Of a DNA stretch of 64,000 bases, positions 1-11,923 are shown piece by piece (positions within the stretch are counted from its first letter, which is position 1; each line of letters begins with the position of its first letter). The notes below the pieces were generated by a model. That model was not told where the DNA came from, ran no database searches, and saw only the letters and a program-made list of their open reading frames with translations. Source of the DNA: Nymphaea colorata (lineage: Eukaryota > Streptophyta > Magnoliopsida > Nymphaeales > Nymphaeaceae); NCBI RefSeq assembly GCF_008831285.2, contig NC_045144.1, positions 3,650,268 through 3,714,267 on the forward strand. Direction: 5' to 3'. The position numbers and the translations under genes were made by a program.

Positions 1-753
1 CCATTTTTACCAGACTGAACCAAATGAGGCCTATAAAATTCAAGATTCTCAACAAAGTAAATGCAAAAGCAGGTGAGACAGTTTCTATAAAACTTAAGCT
101 TTTCTAGCAAATGAATGAACAAAATTACGCTGTTTATGGAAGGATATGTAATAACATCAACATCTCCATTAGAATGGGACAGCGGGTCTCCCCATACTAA
201 GTGAATTGTCCAACTATGTTTCTGTCATCTTAACTAGTTGTATGGACCTTAGCTGACAGTGTATAGTACATGAGATTGAGGTAGCCTGCCTACACTAACT
301 TACAAGCTAACAGCTTGACAAGAATTAGTTTCATATTAGTCTGTTTTAACATATAAGCTCAGTTGGGTAGAGTAGGCTCAGTTGCCAGAATTGCTTAATG
401 TAGAAGCAGTAGCTAGTTCTCTGGTTGCCTCAAGTTAAGCAGTCCACAATCAGAATTGACTTTAAACAGCTCACTGATAAAGCATCCCATTTGAATAAAA
501 TACAAAACTTTGTTAAGGACTCCACTGGATGCAACCATGTCTGTAACACCTTCATGGGTTACCGCAGAATGGTAGCCCGGCATGTTCCTGCTATTCATTA
601 AAAGTTCTATGGAAATCCTAAAGTTCAAATGGTCATGCCATGCATGCCTTTCATAGTTGGTAAACCCGTAACTCTAAACTCAGGTCGGCTGAAAACTAGA
701 TCATTTGCCAAAACAAAGGGTCTCTTGGGTGGGCAGGATGAACCTAATGTTGA
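1..753. other. Flank left of the Tat element, no gene seen
   Basis: I see no coding region here. Open frames are under 75 codons on either strand and match nothing I recognise. Base composition is ordinary AT-rich plant intergenic DNA. The stretch ends at the target-site duplication of the large retrotransposon. Confidence 0.6.
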
Positions 754-758
754 GGTCC
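754..758. repeat. Target-site duplication GGTCC (left copy) of the Tat element
   Basis: The five bases GGTCC directly precede the TG of the LTR at 759. The same five bases follow the CA that ends the other LTR at 17764. A perfect 5-bp duplication is what Ty3/Gypsy integrase leaves, and it shows that the two LTRs belong to one insertion. Confidence 0.93.
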
Positions 759-3700
759 TGTTCGCACCCCACTCCTTTTTCAGGGAGGTCGAAATGCGAG
801 TCAGCAAAATTCTTTTAAAATTGGGGTTTTGAGAAAATTTTCAAGAGAAAGGGATCCGCTCGTCGGTACGAGGTCCAACCGTTCCTGCCGCCTTTAACAG
901 GGGTAATTAGACCAGGGACTAAGGATCAATTGGATGATGTACGAGTTATTGATGTAAGTCCTATATGCTTATGCATTGAGGTTTTGGATTCAAGAACCGA
1001 AATTCATTTTTTTGAATAAATGAATTTGAATATTGGGGGTTTTCAAGTTGGTTTAAAAACCTTTGTTTTGGTGTTATTTGAAACACATAATTCTTGAGGA
1101 TTTTTGAAGATTTGGAATTGAGTTCTTTGTTGTGAACTCTAGATTATGATAAAAATTGATTTTGAACTCTTCTTTTGTCAAATCATGTGATTTGTAGAAT
1201 TCATTCTTTTGAAAGAACATAGGTTCCAAATTGTTAGAAAACATGTTGTTTTTCAAATGCACTTTGGCCAAAAGATTATGAATGCATTGCTTGTGTTTTC
1301 TTTTGAAGTTAAGTGAGGTTTACAAATTCTCATTGCAATATGACTTGGTCACTTTTTGCAACTTAAATTTGAATCACTTAATTTCTTGAGAATGTGCATG
1401 TGGTGCTATTGGTTTTGTGTGAAAGTGAATGCATGAAACGAGAATGGAAACTATATGGAACATTCATTCTTCTCTCTCTCATAATCCCTTAAGATTCATT
1501 CATATGAAACATACATTCTTCACTCCCTCATAATCTCTCAAAGTCCGTATTGCACGTCATACAATCTATGCATGAAGATTGATTAAAATGTATGACTTTC
1601 TCTATATGTGCTCATTATATGATTAAGCACATGAATTAGAGATGTAGTCCATAAACTTGAAGCTTGACATAAAATTATCAAAATTGTGAAAATATATAAA
1701 TGATGTCAAGTTAAATCTTTGAAATGGATGGGAGACGTGGAGGACATCCACTTTTGTCTCAAAATAGCTAAAAATCAGACATTGTGTTGATTTAAATAGT
1801 TGAAAATTGTCGACATTGATTCCAATAAATATGTCGTTTCTTAGATGGAAATGACAAGTCTTTCAAATAGATTCAAATTTCATATTTGATAGTAATGAGA
1901 TCGTCAACTCTTTTGGATGATTCTAGGATAGTTGGTATTTCAAATATGTAAACTTTGACATTCTTAAACCAATTCCTATGAAACATGATCTGATTTCAAC
2001 AACATACATACATCTTACGTATGGATTTGCTGAAATTAAGTAAAAATGAAATGAAAATGATTCATAGTCTTGCACTAGGAAAATCAATAAAAATGGCCCA
2101 TTTCCTTAAAAACCGGTTTGAAAACATGTTCCAACCTGATTTTAAGGGAGGAATGTAATTTTTGACAAGAAATCAGATACATATATGTACATATATAACA
2201 ATGTATACATTACGTACCTTACTTTTCAAAATGAAATTTTATCAAGGGACCACATGACTCATGAATCATGATGATTCATGGCTGGGTTCTTTTATGTAGG
2301 AAGATTGAAAACTTGTTTCAAATCTTCCTTACTACCCTTGATTAATTAAATTGAAAGACATGAATCAAAATGACTGTGAATAAGAAAGAAAATAAAACAA
2401 TACTCAAGCTTATTCGTCATCATTTCGCCATGCAATGGTGGATCACATTCATAAAAACGTATCCATCCCTTATAGGCATTTTCATCATACGTGATGTAGC
2501 AAAATCACTCTCTCACCATGAGATTCTCTCATAGTAGGGAGTTCAAAATGGTATTAAGTTGATTCCTTTGAAAGGGACGTGGCCTTGGGGCCCATTTCAA
2601 AATTTGATACTTGGGTTCATATTTAAGAAAAACCGACATATGCATGCATTATGCATTAACATGTACATTAAAGCATAGGTTTCCCTTAGCTGGACATCAT
2701 TCCCAGCCGTAAGCAAATGAAAATAAACCCTCCCACGAATTGCTGGAATTAAAATAAATCAACAATAAGCTAAAGTAGAAGAGAAGTGAGTTAAGATCAC
2801 CTACCTTGCGGTCGGTCTTGATGTTTGTCCTTCGACTTCACTTGTTTTCTTACTCAAGCAATCCTAAGCAAGAATCCAACCGTGGATTCAAGCTTAGCAA
2901 AGCTAGAATAAGAAATAGCTTGCTTGCTGGAATTTCGAGTGGTAAAGAGGGCTTCTCACCACGAAAATCCTAAGTAAGGGTTCACTTAAGCACCCTAACT
3001 TACCAAAATCAATGGGGAGAATAGAAGAAAGTGAAGAAGAGAATGGGAGAAAAAGGGGAAGGGGGCTTGGACGAACCTCTTCTCTCTTCCTTGGCTTCTC
3101 CCTCCTAGCTCCTTGGCTGCAGCAATTTGATAGAATGCTCCAAAATTTCGTCCTCCCTCTGGTGGCCAAGGGGAGGTTTATATAGAGGAGGAGGTGGGTT
3201 CAACCACCTTCTTAACTCACCTTGGGAACTTGCTTAAGACCTTGGGGACTTGTAAAATGAGTTAAATAGACTTTAAAGGCTCTAATTGACCATTTCTCAG
3301 CCCATTTCCACGAGCTAGGTGGGCTGGGCTAGGTTTGGTCAACATGGGTTCAGACCTAGGTGACCATTTTGACAAAAATTTTGGACGAAAATGCCCTTGC
3401 ACAGGGTTTTTCCCTTATTTTGTACTATTTATTTATTTTTTGTTTGAAATCGAGCTTATAAGGTTAAAACCTAGTTACTAAGATCCAAATGCCATTGAAT
3501 TATGATAATTAAATTTAAATTTTAATAAAATTTAAAAATTTTATCAAATTTGGTTCGAAAAGGGTATTTTCGTCCAAAACTTGATTGAAAATGGATTTCA
3601 ACTGAATCAAACTTTCACTTGAGAAATTCAATTTAAATTTGGTATTTGATTCATGCATATGACAAATTCAAATGTTTATTTGCCTTTCATAAACCATTTT

Positions 3701-4564
3701 AGGCTTTTTTAATCTTAAGTTGACCGTAGAAGGGCAAAATTGTCCAAATTGATCAATTTCGACCAATTGACCAAAGTCAAAGCTCATTTGCAAGTAGTTT
3801 GACTTTATTTGAGGTAATTTGATAAATTTGGGTCAAGAAAGCTCTTAATTGAGCTAAATTGTACTTTGACTGAGTTTAGTCAAAGTGGGTTTGGTTCGGT
3901 CAAAGTCTATTTTTATCCATTAATTGGATCATGAGACAGACTTACGTTTTGACTGTGTTGAGCCCATGGTGACCGAACCTAGCTGGAATTGGCACCACAT
4001 TTGAGTGTACCCGGGTCAAACCTACTTGGATTAAGTATGTTAGGTGAGTTTGACCAGTATAGTAATTGCTTCCTTGAAAATGATTTTTTTTTTTAAGGAA
4101 GACCTGGTTAAAGAAGAGAGAGAGACATAAATGTCTCTCTTTTCCTAGGTTTCTCCTTTATTTCTTCTTGAAAATGACTTTTCTTCAATTAATTTGAGAG
4201 AAAATATTTATTTATTATTTTTTTGACATGAAGAGGGCATGGCCCCTGGGGGGCTCTTGACCACACGGGCTAGGTGGGGCCCACACGTGGGTCCCACGTA
4301 GCATTTTTGACTGAATTAGATCCAATTCTTGGATCTAAGTCAAAATTTGCATTTTGCAATTGGATTTGGATTTCAAATGACATTTGCAATTGAATTTGGA
4401 CTCGTAATCCTGCATTGGGATTCGTGTATCGGGTTAAATTCACGATTTGAATCTAATTGTTCTTTAGATTCGAAATTGACTTTGAAATTGCAAATTTTCA
4501 CAATTCTTTTGTGAAATTTTCACATTGCTTCAATTTTGATGTGAAAAAATTTGGGGTGTTAACA
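759..4564 (-). repeat. 3' LTR of the Tat element (3806 bp)
   Basis: It begins TGTTCGCACC and ends GGTGTTAACA on the plus strand, so it has TG..CA ends with terminal TGTT/AACA. It matches 13928-17764 along its whole length with scattered substitutions and indels. It lacks a GATGATGATC-type insertion near 1147 and a 19-bp purine duplication near 4110 that the other LTR has. A minus-strand TATA-like TATATAAA lies at 3177-3184. Short open frames inside it (for example near 2903-3169) recur in the other LTR and are not genes. Confidence 0.95.
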
Positions 4565-4580
4565 GATGCCCCTCTTTGCT
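4565..4580 (-). other. Polypurine tract of the Tat element
   Basis: Read on the minus strand, the bases just before the 3' LTR are GCAAAGAGGGGCATC, purine-rich and directly abutting TGTTAACACC. This is the expected position and composition of the plus-strand primer. The exact boundaries are inferred. Confidence 0.7.
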
Positions 4581-5624
4581 GTTAAGCAAATTGAATAATT
4601 TGCTTAATAGCAAAGATTCACGCACCAAATTTTTGCAAATCGTTTGGAAAATCCATTTTTCAAATGATGTTGAACCATCCTCGCTCGAGGGGAAATGCTA
4701 GGCATAGACCTGAAATAAGAAGATTTTTCTCCATCTCATTGGAGACTTTGTAGAGGAATTAATGTTGGTTGAAAAATTTTGTAATTGTGAAAGTGTTTGC
4801 ATTTGATGCTTGGAGAAATTTGCCCTCGATGCCTTCTAAACCATTGGCAAGTGCTTTTTCTCTCCTTTTACTTAGTTTTTCACATACTCGCTTTTGCTTT
4901 TGAATTTTGATTTTCTTTTTGAGCCACCCTTCACTCTTGGGAGAAATTCCTCACCACCCCAAATGCTACTACGGAGTTCCAACGCTTTGGCGGTTTTGTG
5001 TAGTTTACTTTGTGTAATATCAAGTCTATCGGGCTTTCTTCTGAACCATTGTAACAGGCTTTGGGCCGGTAACTCCTAGACCAGTTGGCCTCAGGGTACC
5101 AAATGTAAAACACTCCCCGGGCTTACTTGCTCGAATTCAGAAGGCTTTAGGAGACTTAATATAAGCAAAATGTTCATGGATTGCTTTTTAGCTTCACGGC
5201 GTAAGCATAGGTCATATGCCCACCCGTGCCTGCTGAGCTTTGAACCAGAGGAACAACTACACTCACCCCGAGCTCATTGCTCAACTCATTTCGTTTGATA
5301 GCTTTTTCTAGCATCTTGCCAAGGTCTTTTAGGTGACAAGTCTTTTTCTTATGGCATCTCATGCTAGACCTTTACAAATGCCGATTGTCGGGACCAACAT
5401 TAATTACTATACATTAGTCCCTCAATGTCTGTGAAATTTCTTTTCTATTTCAAGACGATGCCCTTGCAATTGTCCTCAAGACATGGGTTGAGTTTGAAAA
5501 TTTTGATGCATTTTTGAAACTTTTCCCTAAGGGATACCATGCCCCTTAGTTGGTTTGAAAATGTTACAAACGTGCTTATCAAAGCACAACTATTTTGAAA
5601 TTTTTTTTTTTTTGAATTGCAAAT
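4581..5624 (-). other. Untranslated region between integrase and 3' LTR
   Basis: About 1 kb of the Tat element downstream of the integrase stop. I see only frames of about 60 codons on either strand, without recognisable motifs. A long untranslated stretch between pol and the 3' LTR is common in large plant Tat elements. Confidence 0.55.
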
Positions 5625-7124
5625 TCAAGTATAGAATTTTTTGAGATGCAAAGCATTAATTGGATCGGGGATTTCAACCCCATCGACATCAATCAGTCGA
5701 TAAGAATTGTGAGGTAGAACCTCTTTGACAACATATGGTCCTTCCCAGTTCGGCGCCCATTTTCCTTTGGGTCTACTCCTGAGTGGAACTATGGATCTTA
5801 AAACAATATCATTTACCTGAAATTTTCTTTCAATGACTGATTTGGCATAATGTCGGGCGACTCTCTTACGATAGACTTCGGCATGCTCTGCCGCTTGTAG
5901 TCTTTTCTCGTCTAAGAGGTCTAATTGAGCAAGTCTCTTTTTTTGATATTTGCTAATTGGGAGTTCAATAAGAGCAGCAAATTTCATTGCTGGTTTTTGG
6001 ACATGTAATGGAAGGACAATTTCCGTTCCATATACTAATTCTGCTGGTGTAGCATTGGTGGGTGTCCGAATTGTGGTTCGATACGCCCAAAGTGCATTGT
6101 GCATTTTCTCGTGCCAATCTCGACCTGTTTCAACTGTCCTTTCTAAGACACGAATCAAAATCTTGTTGGTTGCTTCTGCCTGACCATTACCTTGAGGGTA
6201 ATATGGGGCAGAAAAGTGATGTTGTATTTTGTGTTTGTGACAAAGATTGCGCATTTTCTCATTTTTGAAATGAGTACCGTTATCAGAAACGATATCATGC
6301 GGGATGCCAAATCTACACAAAAGATTTTTATGAATGAAGGACACTACGTGTTGTCCTTCAACTGTTTTTAAAGTGATCACTTCCACCCATTTGGTGAAGT
6401 AATCTGTAGCTGCAAGAAAATACCTGTGTCCATTTGAGGCAGGTGGATTGATTGGACCGACTACGTCGAAGGCCCACATGGAGAATGGCCATGGTGAGCT
6501 AACCGAATGAAGGTACGCTGCTGGAGCATGAATTGATGGTGCATGCAACTGACATTTGATGCATTTCTTGACAAATTGGTGACAGTCTCTTTGCATTGTG
6601 GGCCAATAGTACCCTGCTCTGACTATCTGCTTGACGAGGGTCTGATACCCTACATGTCCCCCACAAATTCCTTCATGGGCTTCTTGAATGACTTCTAGTG
6701 CCTCATTTGCATCGAGACATCTAGCATATTCTGTGCTGAATCCTCTTCTGTATAGGATGTCGGCTAGAATGAAATATCTTGAAGACATGTGTCTCAAAAC
6801 TCTTTGCTCTTTTCGAGACATTTCTGGTGGAAGTGTTCCAGTTTGGAGAAAATCCTTGATGTTCTGATACCATGGTGTTTCTCTACTTTCTGCTTGCAAC
6901 ACCTGTTCTGGTATGACAAAAGATGGTTGTTCGAGTCTTCCAACTTCAAAAGATCTGATAGATTCTCTAGGTTTGAAGGCAATGGTAGAACCTAAACTGG
7001 CTAAACCGTCTGCTATTGGGTTAAATTCTCTTTTGACATGTAAGAGTTGACATTCTCGAACTGTCTTAAGAGGGAAGCTGCTAACTCTTGATATGGGATC
7101 AATTTTTGATCTTTGACTTGCCAA
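5625..7124 (-). CDS. Tat element integrase (with end of RNase H region)
   Basis: A long open frame of about 499 codons at the end of pol. It shows an HHCC zinc-binding N-terminus (HEGICGGHVG, later CIKCQ), then a DDE core: first Asp in WAFDVVGPI, second in IVSDNGTHF, Glu in GQAEATNK. A basic C-terminal region follows (near RPKGKWAPNWEGPYVV), the GPY/F-type module of Ty3/Gypsy integrases. It would catalyse insertion of the cDNA into the host genome. No chromodomain follows. The frame overlaps the upstream RNase H frame at 7013-7124, which reflects a frameshift rather than a separate gene. This is the best preserved enzyme of the element. In the live element it would be cut from a gag-pol polyprotein, so the listed 5' end is only the limit of the open frame. 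Confidence 0.93.
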   Translation of the reverse strand: MASQRSKIDPISRVSSFPLKTVRECQLLHVKREFNPIADGLASLGSTIAFKPRESIRSFEVGRLEQPSFVIPEQVLQAESRETPWYQNIKDFLQTGTLPPEMSRKEQRVLRHMSSRYFILADILYRRGFSTEYARCLDANEALEVIQEAHEGICGGHVGYQTLVKQIVRAGYYWPTMQRDCHQFVKKCIKCQLHAPSIHAPAAYLHSVSSPWPFSMWAFDVVGPINPPASNGHRYFLAATDYFTKWVEVITLKTVEGQHVVSFIHKNLLCRFGIPHDIVSDNGTHFKNEKMRNLCHKHKIQHHFSAPYYPQGNGQAEATNKILIRVLERTVETGRDWHEKMHNALWAYRTTIRTPTNATPAELVYGTEIVLPLHVQKPAMKFAALIELPISKYQKKRLAQLDLLDEKRLQAAEHAEVYRKRVARHYAKSVIERKFQVNDIVLRSIVPLRSRPKGKWAPNWEGPYVVKEVLPHNSYRLIDVDGVEIPDPINALHLKKFYT

Positions 7125-7516
7125 TCTCCATTGACCTGACTGACAACTAAGAGAGAATCTCCAAAAATGCGAACTCTCTGCACTTTAAATTTGAGCAACA
7201 TTTTGAGTCCTTGGATTAGGGCCTCGTACTCTGCCATATTATGCGTGCAGGAAAAATTCAATTTGAGAGAATAAGGAATCATTTCCCTTTCTGGTGTAAT
7301 GAAAAGTATCCCAATGCCTGCCCCAGCTGTGCTCTTAGATCCATCAAAGTACATCTCCCAAATCGGCTCTGGTTCAGTTGTCAGGATTTGCTCATCTGAA
7401 AAATCATCATTTGTTATAATTTCTTCATATAGAGGAAAATCTGCCAATTGGTCTGCAATGGCTTGCCCCTTGATTGATTTTTGTGACACATATTCCAAAT
7501 CATATTGCATCAGCAA
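7013..7516 (-). CDS. Second (additional) RNase H-like domain of Tat pol
   Basis: About 167 codons. The stretch IWEMYFDGSKSTAGAGIGIL followed by the NMAEYEALIQGL helix and FGDSLLVVSQVNG is an RNase H fold with its Asp-Glu-Asp residues. It lies after the usual RT-linked RNase H and before integrase. An additional RNase H in this place, resembling cellular or archaeal-type RNase H, is the known diagnostic of Tat elements; the first RNase H is usually thought partly degenerate in function. The frame is shifted against the upstream RNase H piece (ending at 7523) and the downstream integrase frame. Assignment of the domain is firm; activity in this copy is unknown. Confidence 0.85.
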   Translation of the reverse strand: MLMQYDLEYVSQKSIKGQAIADQLADFPLYEEIITNDDFSDEQILTTEPEPIWEMYFDGSKSTAGAGIGILFITPEREMIPYSLKLNFSCTHNMAEYEALIQGLKMLLKFKVQRVRIFGDSLLVVSQVNGDWQVKDQKLIPYQELAASLLRQFENVNSYMSKENLTQ

Positions 7517-7522
7517 AACCTG

Positions 7523-9055
7523 TCACTTTGCTATCCTTCCATTCAGAAATGGCTGTTCGAGGATATATTTGAGTGGATTAAGTTTGGATAAAATTTTAAC
7601 TTCACAAGCCAATAGATAATGCCTTAATTTTTGACACATCCACACCAAGGCTAAGCAAGTTTTTTCCATGTGCGAGTAGTTCTTTTCATACTGCACAAAT
7701 GTCTTACTGATGTAATAAATGGCATGTTCTATTCGGCATCCTTCTTCATATTGAGCCAGAAATCCACCACAGGCTGAATCGTTAACTGTGATGTAAAGGA
7801 GTAGAGGTTCCCCTAAAATTGGAGGTTTTAAAATTGGTGGGCAAAGAAGATACTTCTTGATCTTTTCGAATGAGGCTTGACATTCATGCCCCCATTCAAA
7901 TTTGACTCCTTTCTGCAGTAAATGGTTGAAGGGTTCGCACCTCATGACGAGATTAGATATAAACCTTCTGATTGACTGAATTCTGCCTTGCAAGCTGCGT
8001 AGCTCCTTAAGATTTGTTGGGGGTGACATTTCGATGATCGCCTTTGCTTTGGAAGGATCCATCTCGATTCCTTTTTGCTGACCATAAATCCCAAAAGTTT
8101 ACCGGATTCCACACCAAATACACATTTTTGTGGATTCAATATAAGTTTGTATTGTAAGAGTCTATCAAAAACTTGAGAGAGAATGTTGATGTGATTCTCC
8201 CTTGTTTTTGACTTAATTAGTAGATCATCTACATATGCATCCATGATTTGATGCATTTGGTCATGAAAAATAGTTGCCATAGCCCTTTGATATGTTGCCC
8301 CAGCGTTCTTCAAACCAAATGGCATTACTGTATAGCAGAAGGTACCCATGGGGTTGTAAATGATGTTTTGGCTTGATCTTGAGCTGCCAATTTAATTTGG
8401 TTATAACCAGAATATCCATCCATAAAGGAGAACATAGCGTGACCTGCGGTACTGTCTACCAACAAGTCAATGTTTGGAAGTGGTAGTCATCCTTTGGTGT
8501 AGCCTTATTCAAATCTCTGAAATCGATGCAGAGCCGAATTTTGCCATTTTTCTTTGGGACTACCACAATGTTTGCTAACCATTCAGGATAGTCGATTGTT
8601 CGGATGAACCCTGCCTTTAGTAGGTCTTCCAGGCCTTCCTTAACTTGCCCCTCAAGACGAGGGTCTAGTTTCCTCAATTTTTGTTTGATTGGCTTGCATT
8701 CTGGTTTCAATGGTAGTCGATGCTCGACTAATTTTGTATCAAGTCCTGGCATGTCCTCATAAGTCCACGCAAAGGCTTCTTGATGCTTTTTGAGGAAGTC
8801 TATCAACTCTTTTCTTTCTTCTGCTGAGAGACTTGTTCCAATTTGCAAAATCTTTGGACTCTCTTCCGTGCCAATGTTAATTTCCTCAATCGGATCATTA
8901 ATCAGAGGTGACGGTTGATCTTGCTTTCTCATTTGGATGAACTCTGGACATTCGGCCTCAGTGAGTTCTGGATTTATCTCCTTAAAAGCTTTTGATGTTT
9001 GATCCTCAAATGCCATCCTAAAGATTGTAAAGAAGTTAGATGAAATTTGAGACAT
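7523..9055 (-). pseudogene. Tat element reverse transcriptase and first RNase H, frameshifted
   Basis: Pieces in successive frames: 9055-8456, 8349-7942 and 8062-7523. The first has the RT N-terminus (WLANIVVVPKKNGKIRLCID, DFRDLNKATPKDDYH). The second has the catalytic YVDD box (MDAYVDDLLIKSK) after MPFGLKNAGATYQRAM. The third has the RT thumb and RNase H (FEWGHECQASFEKIKK, then LLLYITVNDSACGGFL and YSHMEKTCLALVW). The frame breaks near 8350-8456 and again near 7942-8062. In the intact family this is one continuous pol segment that copies RNA into cDNA and degrades the template. As it stands, the polyprotein could not be made in full without frameshifting or repair, so I call it a pseudogene copy. 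Confidence 0.9.
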
Positions 9056-9197
9056 TGTATATGGAAGTAATTTGCATTTGTCATTGTATTTTTGAAGGTA
9101 TTACAAAATGAAGACACTTGGTCTATTTGAGTACAATGACGACAAAATGACAAAATGATGGCGGATTTGTTGATTCAAATTGATAGTGAACATCTGC

Positions 9198-9974
9198 CTA
9201 TGGTATTGCTCTTGACGAAAGGTACTGGCTTGAATTCTTCTCAACATCCACTTTTTCATAGCTTTGGCACCCCAAGGCTTGAGTGCCTCGTTGTCCTGTC
9301 AAGGTAACTGGTTCCAAGATTCCATTTTCATGTTTGCCAAGGCCAGTAAATGGCTGGTAGCCATGGCATATGAGTAAATCCAATCCTTTCTCATTCTGGC
9401 AGAATTTCTTGAACAACGGATGACTTTTGTAACTTGTTTCAAGTTTGGTACCCTTTTTCACCCATACATGTTTCTTTGGTTTCTGAATGGCCAATCTGCT
9501 AAGACTTTGAGATATTTCTTCCTCTTTGCAGACTCGAATACTGGGTACCTCAATTGTATATGTTGGTACCGGAATCATTGGGTGTACAAGCCGACTTTCC
9601 CTATCCTCTGCATACATGGTTATAGAATTCCCGTTGTGAGTCCATTTGACACACTGATGTAGAATGGAGGGAACTGCATTGGTAGCATGGATCCATGGCC
9701 TGCCAAGCAACAAGTTGAAGGAGGGTTCTATATCCACCACATGAAATAAAACCCGATAATACGTCTCAGAAATATTCAAATCCAGACATATGCATCCTAG
9801 GCATGGTTGTCCTGTCCCGTCATATCCATGGATGAAAATTGTGGATGGAGTATAGTCGGCCTGTCTTATGCCCAACTCACGAGCTGTTTGTTGTGGACAG
9901 ATGTTCAGGCTTGCTCCACCATCAATTAAAACATGGGAGACTCTGGTGCCCCTTGTCTCTATCACTATGTGCAA
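9198..9974 (-). CDS. Tat element aspartic protease region
   Basis: About 258 codons. The active-site-like stretch is VSHVLIDGGASLNICP, followed by the second hydrophobic block FNLLLGRPWIHA that caps the active site in retropepsins. The catalytic triplet reads D-G-G rather than the usual D-T/S-G; DGGAS is, from memory, common in plant Tat-like pol proteins, so it need not be inactivating. The protease would process gag-pol inside the virus-like particle. The C-terminal part (HPLFKKFCQNEKGLDLLICH and a GLGKHENGI stretch) is a G-patch-like or linker region leading to RT and is less certain. Confidence 0.85.
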   Translation of the reverse strand: MHIVIETRGTRVSHVLIDGGASLNICPQQTARELGIRQADYTPSTIFIHGYDGTGQPCLGCICLDLNISETYYRVLFHVVDIEPSFNLLLGRPWIHATNAVPSILHQCVKWTHNGNSITMYAEDRESRLVHPMIPVPTYTIEVPSIRVCKEEEISQSLSRLAIQKPKKHVWVKKGTKLETSYKSHPLFKKFCQNEKGLDLLICHGYQPFTGLGKHENGILEPVTLTGQRGTQALGCQSYEKVDVEKNSSQYLSSRAIP

Positions 9975-10055
9975 GGCGTTTTTGTGCGATGCACCTCCAG
10001 TTGGTAGATCTTTATCAGAGAATATGATCGGACTATTTTCACATAGTTCAAAAGT

Positions 10056-11740
10056 TCATTCATTCCCCCTGTTAGGGCTAAACCCTCCCTTCTTGACTTT
10101 AGGTAAGGGGTCCAATTCATTGAAAATGGATTCCAATGGTTCAGGGTCGCACACTTGTGACTTCTGATCAATCTCTATCAGATGGTCTTGTTTAACCAGT
10201 TCGGTTTGTGCATTGATAGATCCTTTATCATGTTTGAAAAGCAAACCAAAGAAATCCAGGGACGCTGTATCCCTTTTGTTTGTCACCATAATTTGACGAC
10301 CTGTTGAAAATCTGACCATCGAAACTATTCCTTTGTCATGTTTAGGAAAAGGATTCTTGAGAATGTTTGGCTGTTCACTGACCTCTTTGATTATTTCTTT
10401 GTCAACTGCATCTTGCACAATATTTTTAAGTACAAGGCAGTCTTCTGTATCATGTCCTGGAGCGTGATGAAATTTGTAGAATTGCTCTTTGTTTTTCCCC
10501 ATCATTGGTGGGGGGTTGGAGACTTTTGGGAGAAACAGAGTACCTCTTTCGATTAGCATATGCATGACCTCTTCATAACTTTTTTGTAAAGGGGTGAATT
10601 TTCTATCGTACCCTCATCCAGGATGTTTGTTTTTTGTGCCACTACTACTGCCACTAGCTCTGTCCATTACCCCTTTATTCTTGGGATATTCAGACTTTTC
10701 TTTGTTGAAGGCTGCAGCGTTGGCCACGATGTTGGCTGGAGCATTCTGACTTCTGCTATTCTTCTTTGTATCTTCCCTTACTTTTACCGGGATGACAGCA
10801 TCAAAAGCTCCATTTCAATTCCTGATTCAATGCATTCTGCCCTCACAGTGAGATCGATGAAAGACTTGATTGGAGCATTGGAAATGACGCTCCTTAATGG
10901 TTGTGTCAAATTGTTTACGATCAATACCAGTGCATGGGATTGAGAGATTGGGTCTCTCATCTTGTTGCAAGAAGACCTCCACCTTTGAATAAAATCTCTC
11001 ACCTTTTCACCTGGCCTCTGTTTTAATAGCATAATGTGGTGATCGTTGGTGCAGTTTCAATGTTTTGAATGAACCTTTCGATGAAAAGGTTGATTAACAT
11101 GTCAAAATTTTTCAATTCCACTGGGTTGATGTGTTCCCGATACCATTGTGCTGCAATTCCTTCTAGGCTTCTAGGGAAACATCGAAAGAGGGCCCTATGA
11201 TTGTGGCGAAATTTGTAGCATTCAGTAAAGAACATGGCCAAATGTGCCTTTGGGTCTCCATGGCCATCAAATTTGATAAATTTCTTGGGCAAGTTTTTTA
11301 TGTGTTTGTCATTTTCGAAGCTTTTGTAGAAATCTTCGCAAGTGAAATTCCTCTTGTTCTTGCCTTTAAGTTGTACTGCATTTAACTTCTTTTCAACTTC
11401 CTGGATTTTTGTTTTCAGGATTCTCCCTTCTTCTTTTTCTTGGGAGTTTTCGGTTCTTCCTCACTACTAGATTCTGTTGTAGCGTCTTCAGAAGAGTCTG
11501 AACTGCTTGATGAGTATTTTCTTGTTTTCTTCCCTTTCTTTTTGGCTTTTTCTGCCTGTGCTTGTTCTTCATTGAACATGATCATGTATTTCCGGAATCT
11601 TCTGTATTCCTCAAATTCTGGGTCATTTATTTCAGCTTGGGAGGTGTTTCTGAGGAGGATTCTTCTCCCCTGTCTCCTATAAAAGGTTGATCAAGCTCCA
11701 TTTCACTCCTTCTCCTGCTTTGGCTTCTGGTTTCAACCAT
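10056..11740 (-). pseudogene. Tat element gag, broken by several frameshifts
   Basis: The likely start is the ATG at 11740, which opens MVETRSQSRRRSEME and lies about 180 bp downstream of the PMD ORF stop. The frame breaks near 11640, at a run of three C, after about 34 codons; the next frame encodes an acidic Ser/Glu-rich stretch. The capsid-like domain continues at 11292-11023 (GHGDPKAHLAMFFTECYKFR, LEGIAAQWYREHI) and 11032-10784 (PGEKVRDFIQRWRSSCNKM). The last piece, 10565-10056, holds a zinc-knuckle-like YKFHHAPGHDTEDC, in which a first Cys is replaced, as often seen in this lineage. Gag would build the virus-like particle. At least three breaks make it non-functional in this copy. Confidence 0.82.
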
Positions 11741-11923
11741 AAAGCGGATGTTCATCTTGCAAGAAGAAAAATTGAAAATGTTAGGATGTGAATTGATGAG
11801 AGATGACAAATTTTGATTACATGTTAAAAGAAAGATGAGAATGACAAAACTTGACAAAGTTTAACATAACTTGACAAAACTTGACAAATTTTGGCTTAAT
11901 GACAATGAACTAGACATGACAAT

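Noticed and set aside
2903-3169. 88-codon frame in the left LTR
   Set aside because: It lies in LTR sequence that is repeated at 16195-16449 on either strand with disrupted frames; no protein motif.
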